Below are positions 8,734 to 16,368 of a DNA stretch of 64,000 nucleotides, piece by piece. The notes beneath the pieces are model-generated. The model searched no databases. It was given only the letters and a program-made list of their open reading frames with translations, and was not told the DNA's origin. Each line of letters starts with the position of its first letter. Within the stretch, counting starts at the first letter, position 1. The stretch comes from a virus. The translations under genes and the position numbers were made by a program. The stretch is taken from positions 51,051-115,050 of IMG/VR virus record IMGVR_UViG_3300009128_000003. One strand, given 5' to 3'.

Positions 8734-9450
8734 TTAGAAGACAAACCAGTTGGTACCATCTGAATACAAGTTAATTGCTGGCATTGTGCCGGTTAATTGA
8801 TAGTAAGAACCGCCCTCAACAAGATCGCCGTAGCCGCTCTTAGAGAGGATCAGCGAACTTGTTCGTGCTGTGACTTGATCTTTTACTACCATAACATGAC
8901 CTTGTTTTGCTCCTTGGGCGCGCGCATCATCTAAAGTAATTGTTGTGTTAGCAGTGGCTGTGACGCCGTATAGATAAGCTCTTTTGGTTAGGTTGGCGCC
9001 ACCATTTAACGTAACGGTGCCGGTTACTTCAAAATAGTTACCCCGAATCGACTTCAAGTAAGTCATGTGATTGGTAGCAGATGAACTTAGAACAGGAGTA
9101 ACCGAACTCCAAACTGCCCCAACGGCGCCCGACACAACATTCAAACTACCGGTTCGAAGATGGATATCGTCGGCACTATTACCAAAGATAGTAGAACCAG
9201 AGATGACCTCTGTGTCGATGATCTTATAGGCGCTGGCGGTGATAGCGCCGCTAACAATAAGGGCGCCGGTCAATACCAGTGTACTTGTAGTGCCGCCCGG
9301 TGTGCCACCGCGAGACGCAGTGAAATACATAAGATTACGCGAACCTGTCATATTCGATCCGCTTGTATGAAACTGAATCGACCCTGTGGGTCCGGTAGCT
9401 GTTCCACCGGCGCTAGCTGTACAGCTTATATATGCCCATCCGGTAGCCAT
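8734..9450 (-). CDS. Small fibre-like virion protein, 238 residues
   Basis: A Thr-, Ser- and Gly-rich protein with a short N-terminal region (ATGWAYISCTASAGG), a central beta-rich part and a C-terminal domain of about 70 residues ending in LYSDGTNWFVF. The C-terminal domain follows the pattern V-M-V-V-K-D ... I-x-L-x-x-x-G-T-x-W shared with the two following genes. Its ATG overlaps the last base of the preceding gene (TAATGG), so the pair is translationally coupled. Related small fibre genes in series suggest duplication and diversification of a receptor-interaction module (inference). Confidence 0.7.
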   Translation of the reverse strand: MATGWAYISCTASAGGTATGPTGSIQFHTSGSNMTGSRNLMYFTASRGGTPGGTTSTLVLTGALIVSGAITASAYKIIDTEVISGSTIFGNSADDIHLRTGSLNVVSGAVGAVWSSVTPVLSSSATNHMTYLKSIRGNYFEVTGTVTLNGGANLTKRAYLYGVTATANTTITLDDARAQGAKQGHVMVVKDQVTARTSSLILSKSGYGDLVEGGSYYQLTGTMPAINLYSDGTNWFVF

Positions 9451-9896
9451 TATCCGACTCCGGCAGAACCTGACCAGTTCGGACCAAGGCGCCCTGCTGT
9501 CTTCTTGCGATCAATACATGTGAGACCGGCTACGACGTCGACTCGTGAAGAGCCCGAGGGACTGGAAATCCAAATGCCCGACACCTTTACGCGAAGCTCG
9601 CCAGTAGTGGCAGCGTTACCCCCGAACGTCTCACTGGCGCCTGAAAGCTCTATAAAGTTAGTGCCGCCAACACCGACCGATGAAAAGCCAACCCTAACAG
9701 TGTGAGCACCATGGTTGGTCACTTTGATCCACGACGAGACCATGGGAAGCGCTACCTCGGCTGCGCTGCCGGCTATCTGTGTGCTGACGAATGGTCGACC
9801 GCTTACTTGATATGAGCCGACATTGTTGAGTCCTACTTCGGGTACCCTGATTGAACCCGATGGATAATATGCTGATCCTCCGTAACCACGTGCCAT
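9450..9896 (-). CDS. Small virion surface protein, 148 residues
   Basis: An unrecognised protein with beta-rich sequence: IKVTNHGAHTVRVGFSSVGV followed by NFIELSGASETFGG. This V-T-N-x-G-x-x-x-V-R-V-G-F pattern is typical of small phage beta-barrel proteins that decorate heads or tails, but I cannot assign it to a named family. It begins the fibre cassette, with a late-promoter-like element 31 bases upstream, and is translationally coupled to the fibre gene that follows. It has Gly-rich, likely flexible ends. Confidence 0.6.
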   Translation of the reverse strand: MARGYGGSAYYPSGSIRVPEVGLNNVGSYQVSGRPFVSTQIAGSAAEVALPMVSSWIKVTNHGAHTVRVGFSSVGVGGTNFIELSGASETFGGNAATTGELRVKVSGIWISSPSGSSRVDVVAGLTCIDRKKTAGRLGPNWSGSAGVG

Positions 9897-9926
9897 TAAA
9901 ATTCTCCTAATTTAAACATGTTCATT

Positions 9927-9935
9927 ATAAATAGT
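9927..9935 (-). promoter_or_regulatory. Candidate late promoter element
   Basis: The coding strand reads GACTATTTATAATG around these bases, 31 bases before ATG 9896 and overlapping the stop codon of the bS21-like gene. It is positioned to drive the fibre cassette. Confidence 0.5.
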
Positions 9936-10180
9936 CACTTATTTCTTCTATTACGCCTTTCTTTTGCTCGCTGGCGTTTTTGTTCATCGCGAGCTTTCTG
10001 CCTTCGGGCTCTCTCACTCTTCTCTCGCTTCGCTACCGAAGGCTTTGTATATTCTTTGCGATTGCGAATCTCTTCGATAATTCGTGACCGCTTTGTTTTC
10101 TTGATAAACTTTCTTATCATTTTCTCATGGTTGCCGCGGCACTCTTTTGATGTTACTTTAAAGTTAGATTTTTTGCGCAT
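9935..10180 (-). CDS. rpsU: Ribosomal protein bS21 homologue
   Basis: An 81-residue, strongly basic protein. Residues about 13-55 follow the bS21 pattern: a MIRKFIKKTKRSRIIEEIRN helix, then RKEYTKPSVAKREK, where bacterial bS21 has a helix, R-x-R/K-x-x-Y-x-K-P-S/T and a basic K/R-rich tail. The Arg/Lys-rich tail (about 55-81) also fits. bS21 sits on the 30S platform near the anti-Shine-Dalgarno sequence, and viral bS21 genes are known from marine phages (established knowledge). Phage copies may steer host ribosomes toward phage mRNAs, but that is inference. The start has AGGAGC at short spacing. It is unusual in lying between a head-core gene and fibre genes. An alternative is a generic basic nucleic-acid-binding protein. 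Confidence 0.75.
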   Translation of the reverse strand: MRKKSNFKVTSKECRGNHEKMIRKFIKKTKRSRIIEEIRNRKEYTKPSVAKREKSERARRQKARDEQKRQRAKERRNRRNK

Positions 10181-10187
10181 GATGCTC

Positions 10188-10613
10188 CTACTTCATCGCT
10201 TTCCAGACAGCAGAGGCGCCGCCCACTAAAGAACTAATATCAACGCCAGAATCGGCTGGGGCCCCCAAATCAACGTTGCCGCCGCCCGGACTACTAGCTT
10301 CATACTGGGACATCGGCGCAGTTCCTTCAAACAGATTAACGCCGTTATATGCGTCTTGTCCAATAGCTTCCATCATTTTCTTTCGCTGGGCTGCAAGCTG
10401 CTTGTTCGTTTCGCGAGTCTTTCGGGCGCGAATCTCTGCCTCTGGCTCCTGCGGTGTCTGGGGTCTTTGGACACCTTCAACCACAAGACCTCCTTGCATG
10501 CCTTTCGCTACCTCTGCTACTACATTGGACAAAAGTCCTTCTTCTATTAAAAGCTCGTGAATGCACTCTTTGACCATAGGCTTCATTAGCTCTTTAAGAT
10601 CTTTCTTTTTCAT
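10188..10613 (-). CDS. Small protein with head-gene-type N-terminal helix, 141 residues
   Basis: I chose ATG 10613 because it overlaps the stop of the previous gene as ATGA; a longer frame exists. The protein starts KKKDLKELMKPMVKECIHE followed by LLIEEGLLSNVV, an amphipathic helix with an L-I-E site similar to gp21-type protease sites. The rest is low-complexity with QTPQEPEAE and ends in a Gly-, Ser- and Ala-rich tail. No catalytic motif is seen. Its location between the large 826-residue head-block protein and bS21 suggests a head or head-associated role; function unknown. Confidence 0.65.
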   Translation of the reverse strand: MKKKDLKELMKPMVKECIHELLIEEGLLSNVVAEVAKGMQGGLVVEGVQRPQTPQEPEAEIRARKTRETNKQLAAQRKKMMEAIGQDAYNGVNLFEGTAPMSQYEASSPGGGNVDLGAPADSGVDISSLVGGASAVWKAMK

Positions 10614-13090
10614 TTTATTCCTGCTAGCGTCTTCCAACGCTCAATTGTTTTGGATTCTTTAAGGGTTTTGCCTTCTTCGTAACCTACAGCCTGTTTCATA
10701 AACGGCTGGGACGATTTTAAACCACCACTTCGTATGCGTTCTTTAGATCTCGCGATGTGGGCAGTACGGCGCTTAGCGGCATTGGCGGCGGACTTGTCGC
10801 GGTCGGCTTGGGTTCGGCGCTGACCCAAATCGACAACTTCGCCTCCCTTTGTCTCGGGAGCCTCTTCTTCCGCTGCCTTCACTCGAACTTTTTGTAACAG
10901 ATCGTTTAACAAGCCTCGGGACTGCTTCTTCTGAAAGACTCTCGCCATTCTTTCCACTTTCCCTGCTTCTACCTTGTCTCGGGTAGCTAAGCGCTCCCAA
11001 GCCTTAAGAATTTGAGTCTTCTTGGCGGTAAGGTAGTTGCTGTCAGCAATCTTCCCCACGGCCGATTGGCGATCTCTTTCTCTAAGAAGCCTTTCGGGAA
11101 GGAATGGTCCAAAGAAATTTAGGAAGGAATTCAAATCGTCTTCAAACTTCATTTTGGAGCCGCGAACTTGCTTGCCCCTGTTGACGTTCTTCCAGCTTCC
11201 TTTTAGCTTGTTGGTATTAAAGTCGTCTGAAAGGTAGTATACTTTGCCTTCTCCGGGGTCCGCCTCTTCTTCGGCTTCGCCTTCTGCGTCTTCTGCGCCT
11301 TCCTCGCCGGGTTCGCCTTCTGCGCCGGCGGGGGCTATATCTTCCGCCCCTTCAGGGGGAGCTTCGCCCGGCGCGGTACCGAGCATTGCGCTGAGATCTC
11401 TGAGGGGTTCAATGTACTTATCGCCTAGTTTTTTCAACTCTTCCATTCCGGGCTTGTCGGCAACCTTGTCATACAGTTCGAGCGCCTTGTTAACACCCTC
11501 TTGTACATCTTCGACCGATGCCTCGATGCCTGCTGCCTCTAGAGCATTTATGATAGCATCCTTGGCACCTTGGGCGCCGCGGACTTTGTCCATAGCTTTA
11601 ACTAGAGGTATTAACTTAAGGACCAATGGTCCAAACTTGCCAGCTTTCGCGGCGATCTTTCCAAAGGGAATGAGGGAAAACAGTGCCAATGCCGCCGATT
11701 TCAAATCCCCTTGTGCTATATTAATGAGAGATTCTGCGATAGACGCCGGTATATTGGCGCCGGGCACCAGTGACAATACGCTAGCCAAACCTTCGACCGC
11801 TTTAACAGCGGGCGTGTTTGCTAAATCTTGAACTTTATCTATAACACTTTCGTCTTCTCCATCCGTATCGGTGGTGCCCTCTGGGTCGATTGCTGGCTCT
11901 TCAACACCGGTACCGATGTCCCAACCGCCTTCGCGCAATTGAGTCTTGCAACAATCATAAATGGCTTGTGCAACTTCTTGGTCGGCAAAGATCTTAAAGA
12001 TGCCAGAAAAGTCAACTGCATGCGACTTAGCCGGCTTTGAGTCACTTCCCTTAACTTTGCGCCCTTTGCGTGGAGATTTTTCAGGGGTAGTTACGCCGGC
12101 GATGTATTCTCGGATAGTGCTGTCTGCATCCATTTGTTTAATGATGCCGGCACTGACGCTTTGCTTGACCATATAGTCACGCAGTTCTTTATACTTCTCC
12201 GGTGCTATTTGATACTCATTCTTTATCGCCGATAAAAAGTATGCTAGTGTGTAGCCGGGATTGCTGGGCTTTGGCTTGAATTTGATTTTGCTACAGTCGC
12301 CGACCACTGCGTCCGGATATTCTTCCACGTCGACGGGGGTCGGCGCCTGAGTCCCATCTTCTGGCTCTTCCTCTTGACCGGGTGTGCCACCCTGCGGTTG
12401 TGGCTGTTGTGGCTCTTGGGGCGCTTGTGGTTCTTGGGGCTTTTGGGGTTCTTGCTGCTTGGGCTTTGATTTTTTAAACCAGTTGGGAAGGTCGTTCCCT
12501 TCTTTGCCGAAGAAGCCGGCACGTGCAAGAATCTTATAGAGATGGTCTTTGGTCTTTTGTGTAGTGAGCGCAGCGTTGAATACTTTAGCAAGATTTGGGT
12601 ATTTATTTACGTCCAACTCGCCGTTGGGACCCAACTTGGGCATCCGGCTAAGAATTACAGATGCCTTGTGAATTGATTGTTCCTCGATTGTATAATTATT
12701 TCCTTGAGGGTTTGTAATAAGGTCTTCAAGTTCGTTATATAATACATCGCGCTTAACTTCTACGTTTAAAATTCGACGGATGTCGTCAATTGCCTTATAA
12801 AGAGCAGCTACGTCGTCGGCGTTATAAGTTTCAGGCTCGTTGCCTGCGCCCTCTTCCTCTCCATCGCCGCCGGCACATTTGTCGCCCGGCTTGCATACCA
12901 GATCGCCTGTATATTGATGCTTGTCATAGCTAAGTCCGTGTTTTCCTCCGGTCTTTCCCCACTTAAGTTTTCCGAAAAACTCATCAAGAGGAACATCTTC
13001 TTTGATCTTAGGTTCGACACTCTCGGCTAAAAAGCCTTTCCATGCGTCGCTGCGCTTTTTAGCGTCTTTAAAACTACTCCAGTCACTCAT
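10610..13090 (-). CDS. Large putative internal head / ejection protein, 826 residues
   Basis: The start is taken at ATG 13090, overlapping the protease stop by 8 bases. Near the N-terminus is RSDAWKGFLAES, resembling the ENWRKF tag of other genes here and containing an L-A-E site. Then come a two-Cys segment (CKPGDKC), a Pro-Gln-Glu linker (about 215-255), a hydrophobic block at about 430-500 (GLASVLSLVPGANIPASI, ALALFSLIPFGKIAAKAG) that could insert in a membrane, a Glu-Gly-Ala linker at about 585-630, and a basic C-terminal region ending ERWKTLAGIK, almost the scaffold tail. The gene lies between prohead protease and scaffold. I infer a protein packaged in the head and perhaps ejected with DNA; no enzyme motif was seen. 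Confidence 0.65.
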   Translation of the reverse strand: MSDWSSFKDAKKRSDAWKGFLAESVEPKIKEDVPLDEFFGKLKWGKTGGKHGLSYDKHQYTGDLVCKPGDKCAGGDGEEEGAGNEPETYNADDVAALYKAIDDIRRILNVEVKRDVLYNELEDLITNPQGNNYTIEEQSIHKASVILSRMPKLGPNGELDVNKYPNLAKVFNAALTTQKTKDHLYKILARAGFFGKEGNDLPNWFKKSKPKQQEPQKPQEPQAPQEPQQPQPQGGTPGQEEEPEDGTQAPTPVDVEEYPDAVVGDCSKIKFKPKPSNPGYTLAYFLSAIKNEYQIAPEKYKELRDYMVKQSVSAGIIKQMDADSTIREYIAGVTTPEKSPRKGRKVKGSDSKPAKSHAVDFSGIFKIFADQEVAQAIYDCCKTQLREGGWDIGTGVEEPAIDPEGTTDTDGEDESVIDKVQDLANTPAVKAVEGLASVLSLVPGANIPASIAESLINIAQGDLKSAALALFSLIPFGKIAAKAGKFGPLVLKLIPLVKAMDKVRGAQGAKDAIINALEAAGIEASVEDVQEGVNKALELYDKVADKPGMEELKKLGDKYIEPLRDLSAMLGTAPGEAPPEGAEDIAPAGAEGEPGEEGAEDAEGEAEEEADPGEGKVYYLSDDFNTNKLKGSWKNVNRGKQVRGSKMKFEDDLNSFLNFFGPFLPERLLRERDRQSAVGKIADSNYLTAKKTQILKAWERLATRDKVEAGKVERMARVFQKKQSRGLLNDLLQKVRVKAAEEEAPETKGGEVVDLGQRRTQADRDKSAANAAKRRTAHIARSKERIRSGGLKSSQPFMKQAVGYEEGKTLKESKTIERWKTLAGIK

Positions 13091-13688
13091 CTTCAAGTAC
13101 CTCGTTTAATAATCTGTTGATGCGGTCCGCTTTGGTGAACACTCTGTTGGTGTATCCTTTAGCTTCTTTCATCATAAAGGCGCCGGGCGTGGAAGGTTCA
13201 GATACAAAATCAAAGCAGATAAGCTGGAAATCGTCTTCAACAACTGTGTTGCCGGCGGATTCCGATACAGAACCCATTCCCCGAGACGAAATGCCGATGC
13301 TTACGCCGGCTTTCACTAGGGAATTTAAGACCTGACCGGACGGAGTATCGAGCACTTTGGCTTTGCCCATCACATTTTTGCCGTCCCACCAAACTTTGGT
13401 CATCATGTGGGACGCGTTCTTAAGGTTGATCACAGAGTCGTCAGGGTGGTCCAACTCTCCCAAAGCTCGGCGCTCGCTAACTAATTTTTCATAGTTCTTT
13501 ATCTCGCGCATGAGGACCTTGTGAGGATAAACTCGACCGTTGCCGTTAACTGTGTCTGCTTTCTGAATAATTCCAGTAAGGTACATGCCGCCATCAGCGA
13601 CATATGCCTTCTCTTCTTCAGTCAGCAAGTCTTGACAAATGCCGCCTTCGCAGAGTTCATAATATTCTCTAAGTAACTTCTGACCCAC
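13083..13688 (-). CDS. Prohead core protease, T4 gp21-like
   Basis: A serine protease of the herpesvirus-assemblin / gp21 fold that matures the prohead. Visible catalytic signatures are GELDHPDDS (His, about residue 81), GISSRGMGSV (Ser, about 134-135) and the following CFDFVSEPS segment (about 158-166). An early NGNGRVYP segment is also typical of the family. T4 gp21 cuts scaffold, capsid and internal proteins after I/L-x-E. I prefer GTG 13688, preceded by AAGGA at 8 bases; the frame opens farther upstream at TTG 13709. It sits between portal/core genes and the internal-protein gene, matching T4 order. It is the likely processing enzyme for the tagged proteins described in the findings. Confidence 0.9.
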   Translation of the reverse strand: MGQKLLREYYELCEGGICQDLLTEEEKAYVADGGMYLTGIIQKADTVNGNGRVYPHKVLMREIKNYEKLVSERRALGELDHPDDSVINLKNASHMMTKVWWDGKNVMGKAKVLDTPSGQVLNSLVKAGVSIGISSRGMGSVSESAGNTVVEDDFQLICFDFVSEPSTPGAFMMKEAKGYTNRVFTKADRINRLLNEVLEDE

Positions 13689-13733
13689 AGTTAGGATCCT
13701 TTGCAGCAACGCCTAACGGGCTGCAGCATCCAT

Positions 13734-14057
13734 TTATTTGTCCAAGTATTTGTGTTCATGTTTAACTCCGTTGTCTCCAAAGACCATGTTTAATATATAG
13801 GATGTTCCCGAAGATAACCATCCAAGAAGGAAGAAATTGAATACGGAAACGTCAAAACTAAATAGTTCTGTGTATGGGGAAAGCAGCATCAAAAGCCATC
13901 CGACGTGAAATCCCATGCACATAGGGCAGTGAAATACCTTGCCATAGCCGCCGGCGGCGTCCTTTGGGGGGCGTAATTTTTGTAAAGCGGGTAGATCGCT
14001 ATATACTAAAATTTGAGTGAGCCCGTAGGCACACAAGACAAATGTCAATAATTCCAT
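13734..14057 (-). CDS. Small membrane protein with CPMC motif (DUF1360-like)
   Basis: A 107-residue integral membrane protein: a hydrophobic N-terminal segment (ELLTFVLCAYGLTQILVY), then KVFHCPMCMGFHVGW followed by a hydrophobic stretch, and another around residues 70-92. The C-P-x-C-x-G-F/W pattern inside membrane segments is that of DUF1360-type proteins found in many bacteria and phages; their biochemical role is not established. AGGAAA precedes ATG 14057. It is embedded in the head-gene operon between the protease and a putative internal protein, an odd place for a membrane protein. Confidence 0.65.
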   Translation of the reverse strand: MELLTFVLCAYGLTQILVYSDLPALQKLRPPKDAAGGYGKVFHCPMCMGFHVGWLLMLLSPYTELFSFDVSVFNFFLLGWLSSGTSYILNMVFGDNGVKHEHKYLDK

Positions 14058-14072
14058 TTTGTTTCCTAATGT

Positions 14073-15002
14073 TTAAGTTGTAGCAGCAGTGTACTTGCTA
14101 AGGTTTATCTTTTTTCCACCGCCCGTGTAGCGCGAGAATCTCGATAAAGAAGTGCCGAGGGCTTTGATAACCAACTGGACGCCGCCGACTGCAGAGACTG
14201 CTGCATCCCACCATCCCTTGACGCCCGTAGATACTGAAATGAGTTTTTCTACCATTCCAACAAACTGAGTCTTTAAAACATTTAAAAAGGTGCTGTTGAC
14301 TGCGGCTTTGAGCCAAGTCTTAAACTGTTCTGCCATTCCTTCACTCTCATCCGATTCAAGCTTTTTACTCCACGTTCTATAGCCTTCTATAAAATCTTTA
14401 ACCTTTTCCCATATCCACGTAAACCCTATGGATAATCCAGCAGTGGCGATTGCCTTCTTCCATCCTGACAGGGATTTAACCGACTCGATTACTTTATTTA
14501 TAGTGTCTAAGGCTCTTTGTGCGATAGAAGCAAAGTTGGGCATATCCCACGTCGGCAATCTTTGTATTAAATCTTCCAATATGGGCTTTAGACCGGTGCG
14601 CCACTTGTGTCTTAAATTTACTTTCCATATGGCGCCCGTGAAATTGGGAATTAGATCTGGGTTTGTTGCAACTCGATACAGTTGTTTTACGATAGCCCAA
14701 CCTTCTTTGCCAAACTTTTTAATCCCCTCGGCAGCGTCGATAAACTTGCCGGCAACTTTTCCGGCGGCGTCCTTAACCGTTTGGACCGCGTCATCCCAAA
14801 AGGATTCAAACAACATTTGCTCATGCAGAATTTGTTTTTTAAGTTCTTCGCTTAGAGGGGCAATATTGCCCGACTCAGTAAGAGGGAGTACGATCCCAAG
14901 TACGCCCGCAATATATGCTGTGTCTTCAAAAAGCGTTTGGTTCTTATACTCTTGGAGGAGGTAACCTCGCCACCCATTCATAATTAAATGCATTTCTGAC
15001 AT
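14073..15002 (-). CDS. Putative internal head protein, 309 residues
   Basis: The N-terminus MNGWRGYLLQEY (residues 8-19) resembles the ENWRKF tags of two genes downstream and the capsid targeting sequence of T4 internal proteins, and includes an L-Q-E site. A second motif, LHEQMLFESFWDDAVQTV, follows at about 58-75. The remainder is alpha-helical and amphipathic, Trp- and Lys-rich, with moderately hydrophobic segments near 180-200 and 265-290. No catalytic motif was seen. Position among portal, core and protease genes supports a head-internal location. A late-promoter-like element lies 20 bases before the start inside the preceding gene. Confidence 0.6.
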   Translation of the reverse strand: MSEMHLIMNGWRGYLLQEYKNQTLFEDTAYIAGVLGIVLPLTESGNIAPLSEELKKQILHEQMLFESFWDDAVQTVKDAAGKVAGKFIDAAEGIKKFGKEGWAIVKQLYRVATNPDLIPNFTGAIWKVNLRHKWRTGLKPILEDLIQRLPTWDMPNFASIAQRALDTINKVIESVKSLSGWKKAIATAGLSIGFTWIWEKVKDFIEGYRTWSKKLESDESEGMAEQFKTWLKAAVNSTFLNVLKTQFVGMVEKLISVSTGVKGWWDAAVSAVGGVQLVIKALGTSLSRFSRYTGGGKKINLSKYTAATT

Positions 15003-15011
15003 TGCTCTCTC

Positions 15012-15551
15012 CTAGATTGTATATAGATAGTTTAAGGAATAGGGATCTCGGGTAAAGCCGGGTCGAATCGAGCCCTTCTCAGTTGATTGAGGTACCTCGC
15101 CTAACTCGGTGGAGTCTGTGTTGTCTGGGTGCGTCAGTTCGTCGTCCGTCATCGAGACAATCGCTTCTGTGGCTTCAAAGTACGGACGTTCTTCGTTAAT
15201 AAAGTTCGAGATATTGATAAGTGTGAACTTAGCCGCATTCAGGCTCTCTTTAAACGGCTCTTCCATTGTCGCCTCAAACGAGCCGTAAAAGGCTCCGGCT
15301 TGAATTGACTCTGGGATCACTAGTCCCTTTTTGCGCAAGTGGGCAAATAGACGATTTTGTGCACCATATACCATATCATTCATCGTCTCTTTGGGAAATG
15401 CTACAATTTTATTTTTAGAGGGAGACAACACAATGTCGATATCTCCATGATCAAAAATCATGAGATCTCCGTTGAGACTCTTTCGCAAATCCATTTCCAA
15501 TCGGACGACTGCCGACTGGTGTCCTCTTCCGATCTTAATCGTCAGCGCCAT
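15012..15551 (-). CDS. Unrecognised protein between portal and protease, 179 residues
   Basis: The protein begins ALTIKIGRGHQSAVVRLEMD and contains a beta-rich N-terminal half (VLSPSKNKIVAFPKET), a central GAFYGSFEATMEE segment and an acidic, probably disordered C-terminal third. I do not recognise a family. The ATG overlaps the end of the preceding gene by 17 bases, so translation is coupled. Genes in this position in T4-like phages (67, 68) encode prohead core components, which is the best positional guess. No signal peptide or membrane segment is visible. Confidence 0.55.
   Translation of the reverse strand: MALTIKIGRGHQSAVVRLEMDLRKSLNGDLMIFDHGDIDIVLSPSKNKIVAFPKETMNDMVYGAQNRLFAHLRKKGLVIPESIQAGAFYGSFEATMEEPFKESLNAAKFTLINISNFINEERPYFEATEAIVSMTDDELTHPDNTDSTELGEVPQSTEKGSIRPGFTRDPYSLNYLYTI
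15020..15032 (-). promoter_or_regulatory. Possible late promoter element inside a gene end
   Basis: The coding strand reads AAACTATCTATAT 18-30 bases before ATG 15002, within the last codons of the preceding gene. It resembles the ACTATTTAT element but is constrained by coding, so it is weaker evidence than the intergenic copies. Confidence 0.3.
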
Positions 15552-16368
15552 CGTTATAGATCTCCCCTACTAATTCTTGTGCTTTAAGCACGGTGAACAA
15601 CACTGCATCAGAGGGAGGCTCTTGCGCAAACTTGTTCAGCTTTTCGACTACTTGATTAGCCTTCTGTACCATTACTTCGTCATCTTTAAAGCACTCGGTC
15701 GCGGAGGCGCCCTCTAATTCTTGCTTAAGCCGCGCAATCTCTTCGTTAAGATACATTTTAAGCGCAAGAGAATTATCAACAAAAGACGAGATATAGGTGC
15801 TTAAAAGCTGCTGTTGCTCTTCGCGGAGACTCTCTCCGTACTTGTCATTAAACTTTGTGACAAACGTATTAAGGAGTAATTTATCAACTGGTTCGGGCTC
15901 TGTGTTGTCTGGTGCTGCCTGTGTCATGTTGGTGACGATTTCGTTTTCGAGCATGATTACACTCTTCGGATCAGTTTTGATATTAAAAATCTGATCGATG
16001 GTAGCTAAAGTTTTGTAATTGGGAACAAAATTGTTAAAGACCTTGGTGTCAATTTCTTTATTGACGTCATGAATCATTGCACTCTGAGCAGCGAAGAGTC
16101 CTGCAGGGTTTACAAGCATCTTTTGCATTTTGGCTTCGCGCAGGATCTTCTCGGATGTTTCTTTGGTTAGGTTTTGGTTCTCATATAATGAGCGGTAACA
16201 CTCTAAATCTTTTCTCAGAATGGTCTTGGCTCCAAAATGTTTCTTAATCACATTAACAACGCTCTGCTTTCGCTCGGCGTCTCCTTTGATTATCGACAAT
16301 GTAGCTTCTTTGATTAAGGCTTCATAAACAAAAGCGGTGTTTCTTTTTTTATTATGTTTTGTCTTCAT
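15535..16368 (-). CDS. Putative head / prohead-associated protein, 277 residues
   Basis: An alpha-helical protein with a basic N-terminus (KTKHNKKRNTAFVYEALIKE) and a mostly charged helical body including a long coiled-coil-prone segment at about 190-240. No recognised domain. It overlaps the portal stop (16352) and the next gene start by 16-17 bases, showing tight coupling to the portal. The position after the portal and before the protease corresponds to prohead core or portal-associated genes in T4-like phages. A role in prohead core assembly or portal binding is inferred from context only. Confidence 0.6.
   Translation of the reverse strand: MKTKHNKKRNTAFVYEALIKEATLSIIKGDAERKQSVVNVIKKHFGAKTILRKDLECYRSLYENQNLTKETSEKILREAKMQKMLVNPAGLFAAQSAMIHDVNKEIDTKVFNNFVPNYKTLATIDQIFNIKTDPKSVIMLENEIVTNMTQAAPDNTEPEPVDKLLLNTFVTKFNDKYGESLREEQQQLLSTYISSFVDNSLALKMYLNEEIARLKQELEGASATECFKDDEVMVQKANQVVEKLNKFAQEPPSDAVLFTVLKAQELVGEIYNDGADD

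Noticed and set aside
13689-13709. TTG at 13709 as the prohead protease start
   Set aside because: No good ribosome-binding site; GTG 13688 has AAGGA at suitable spacing. Not excluded.
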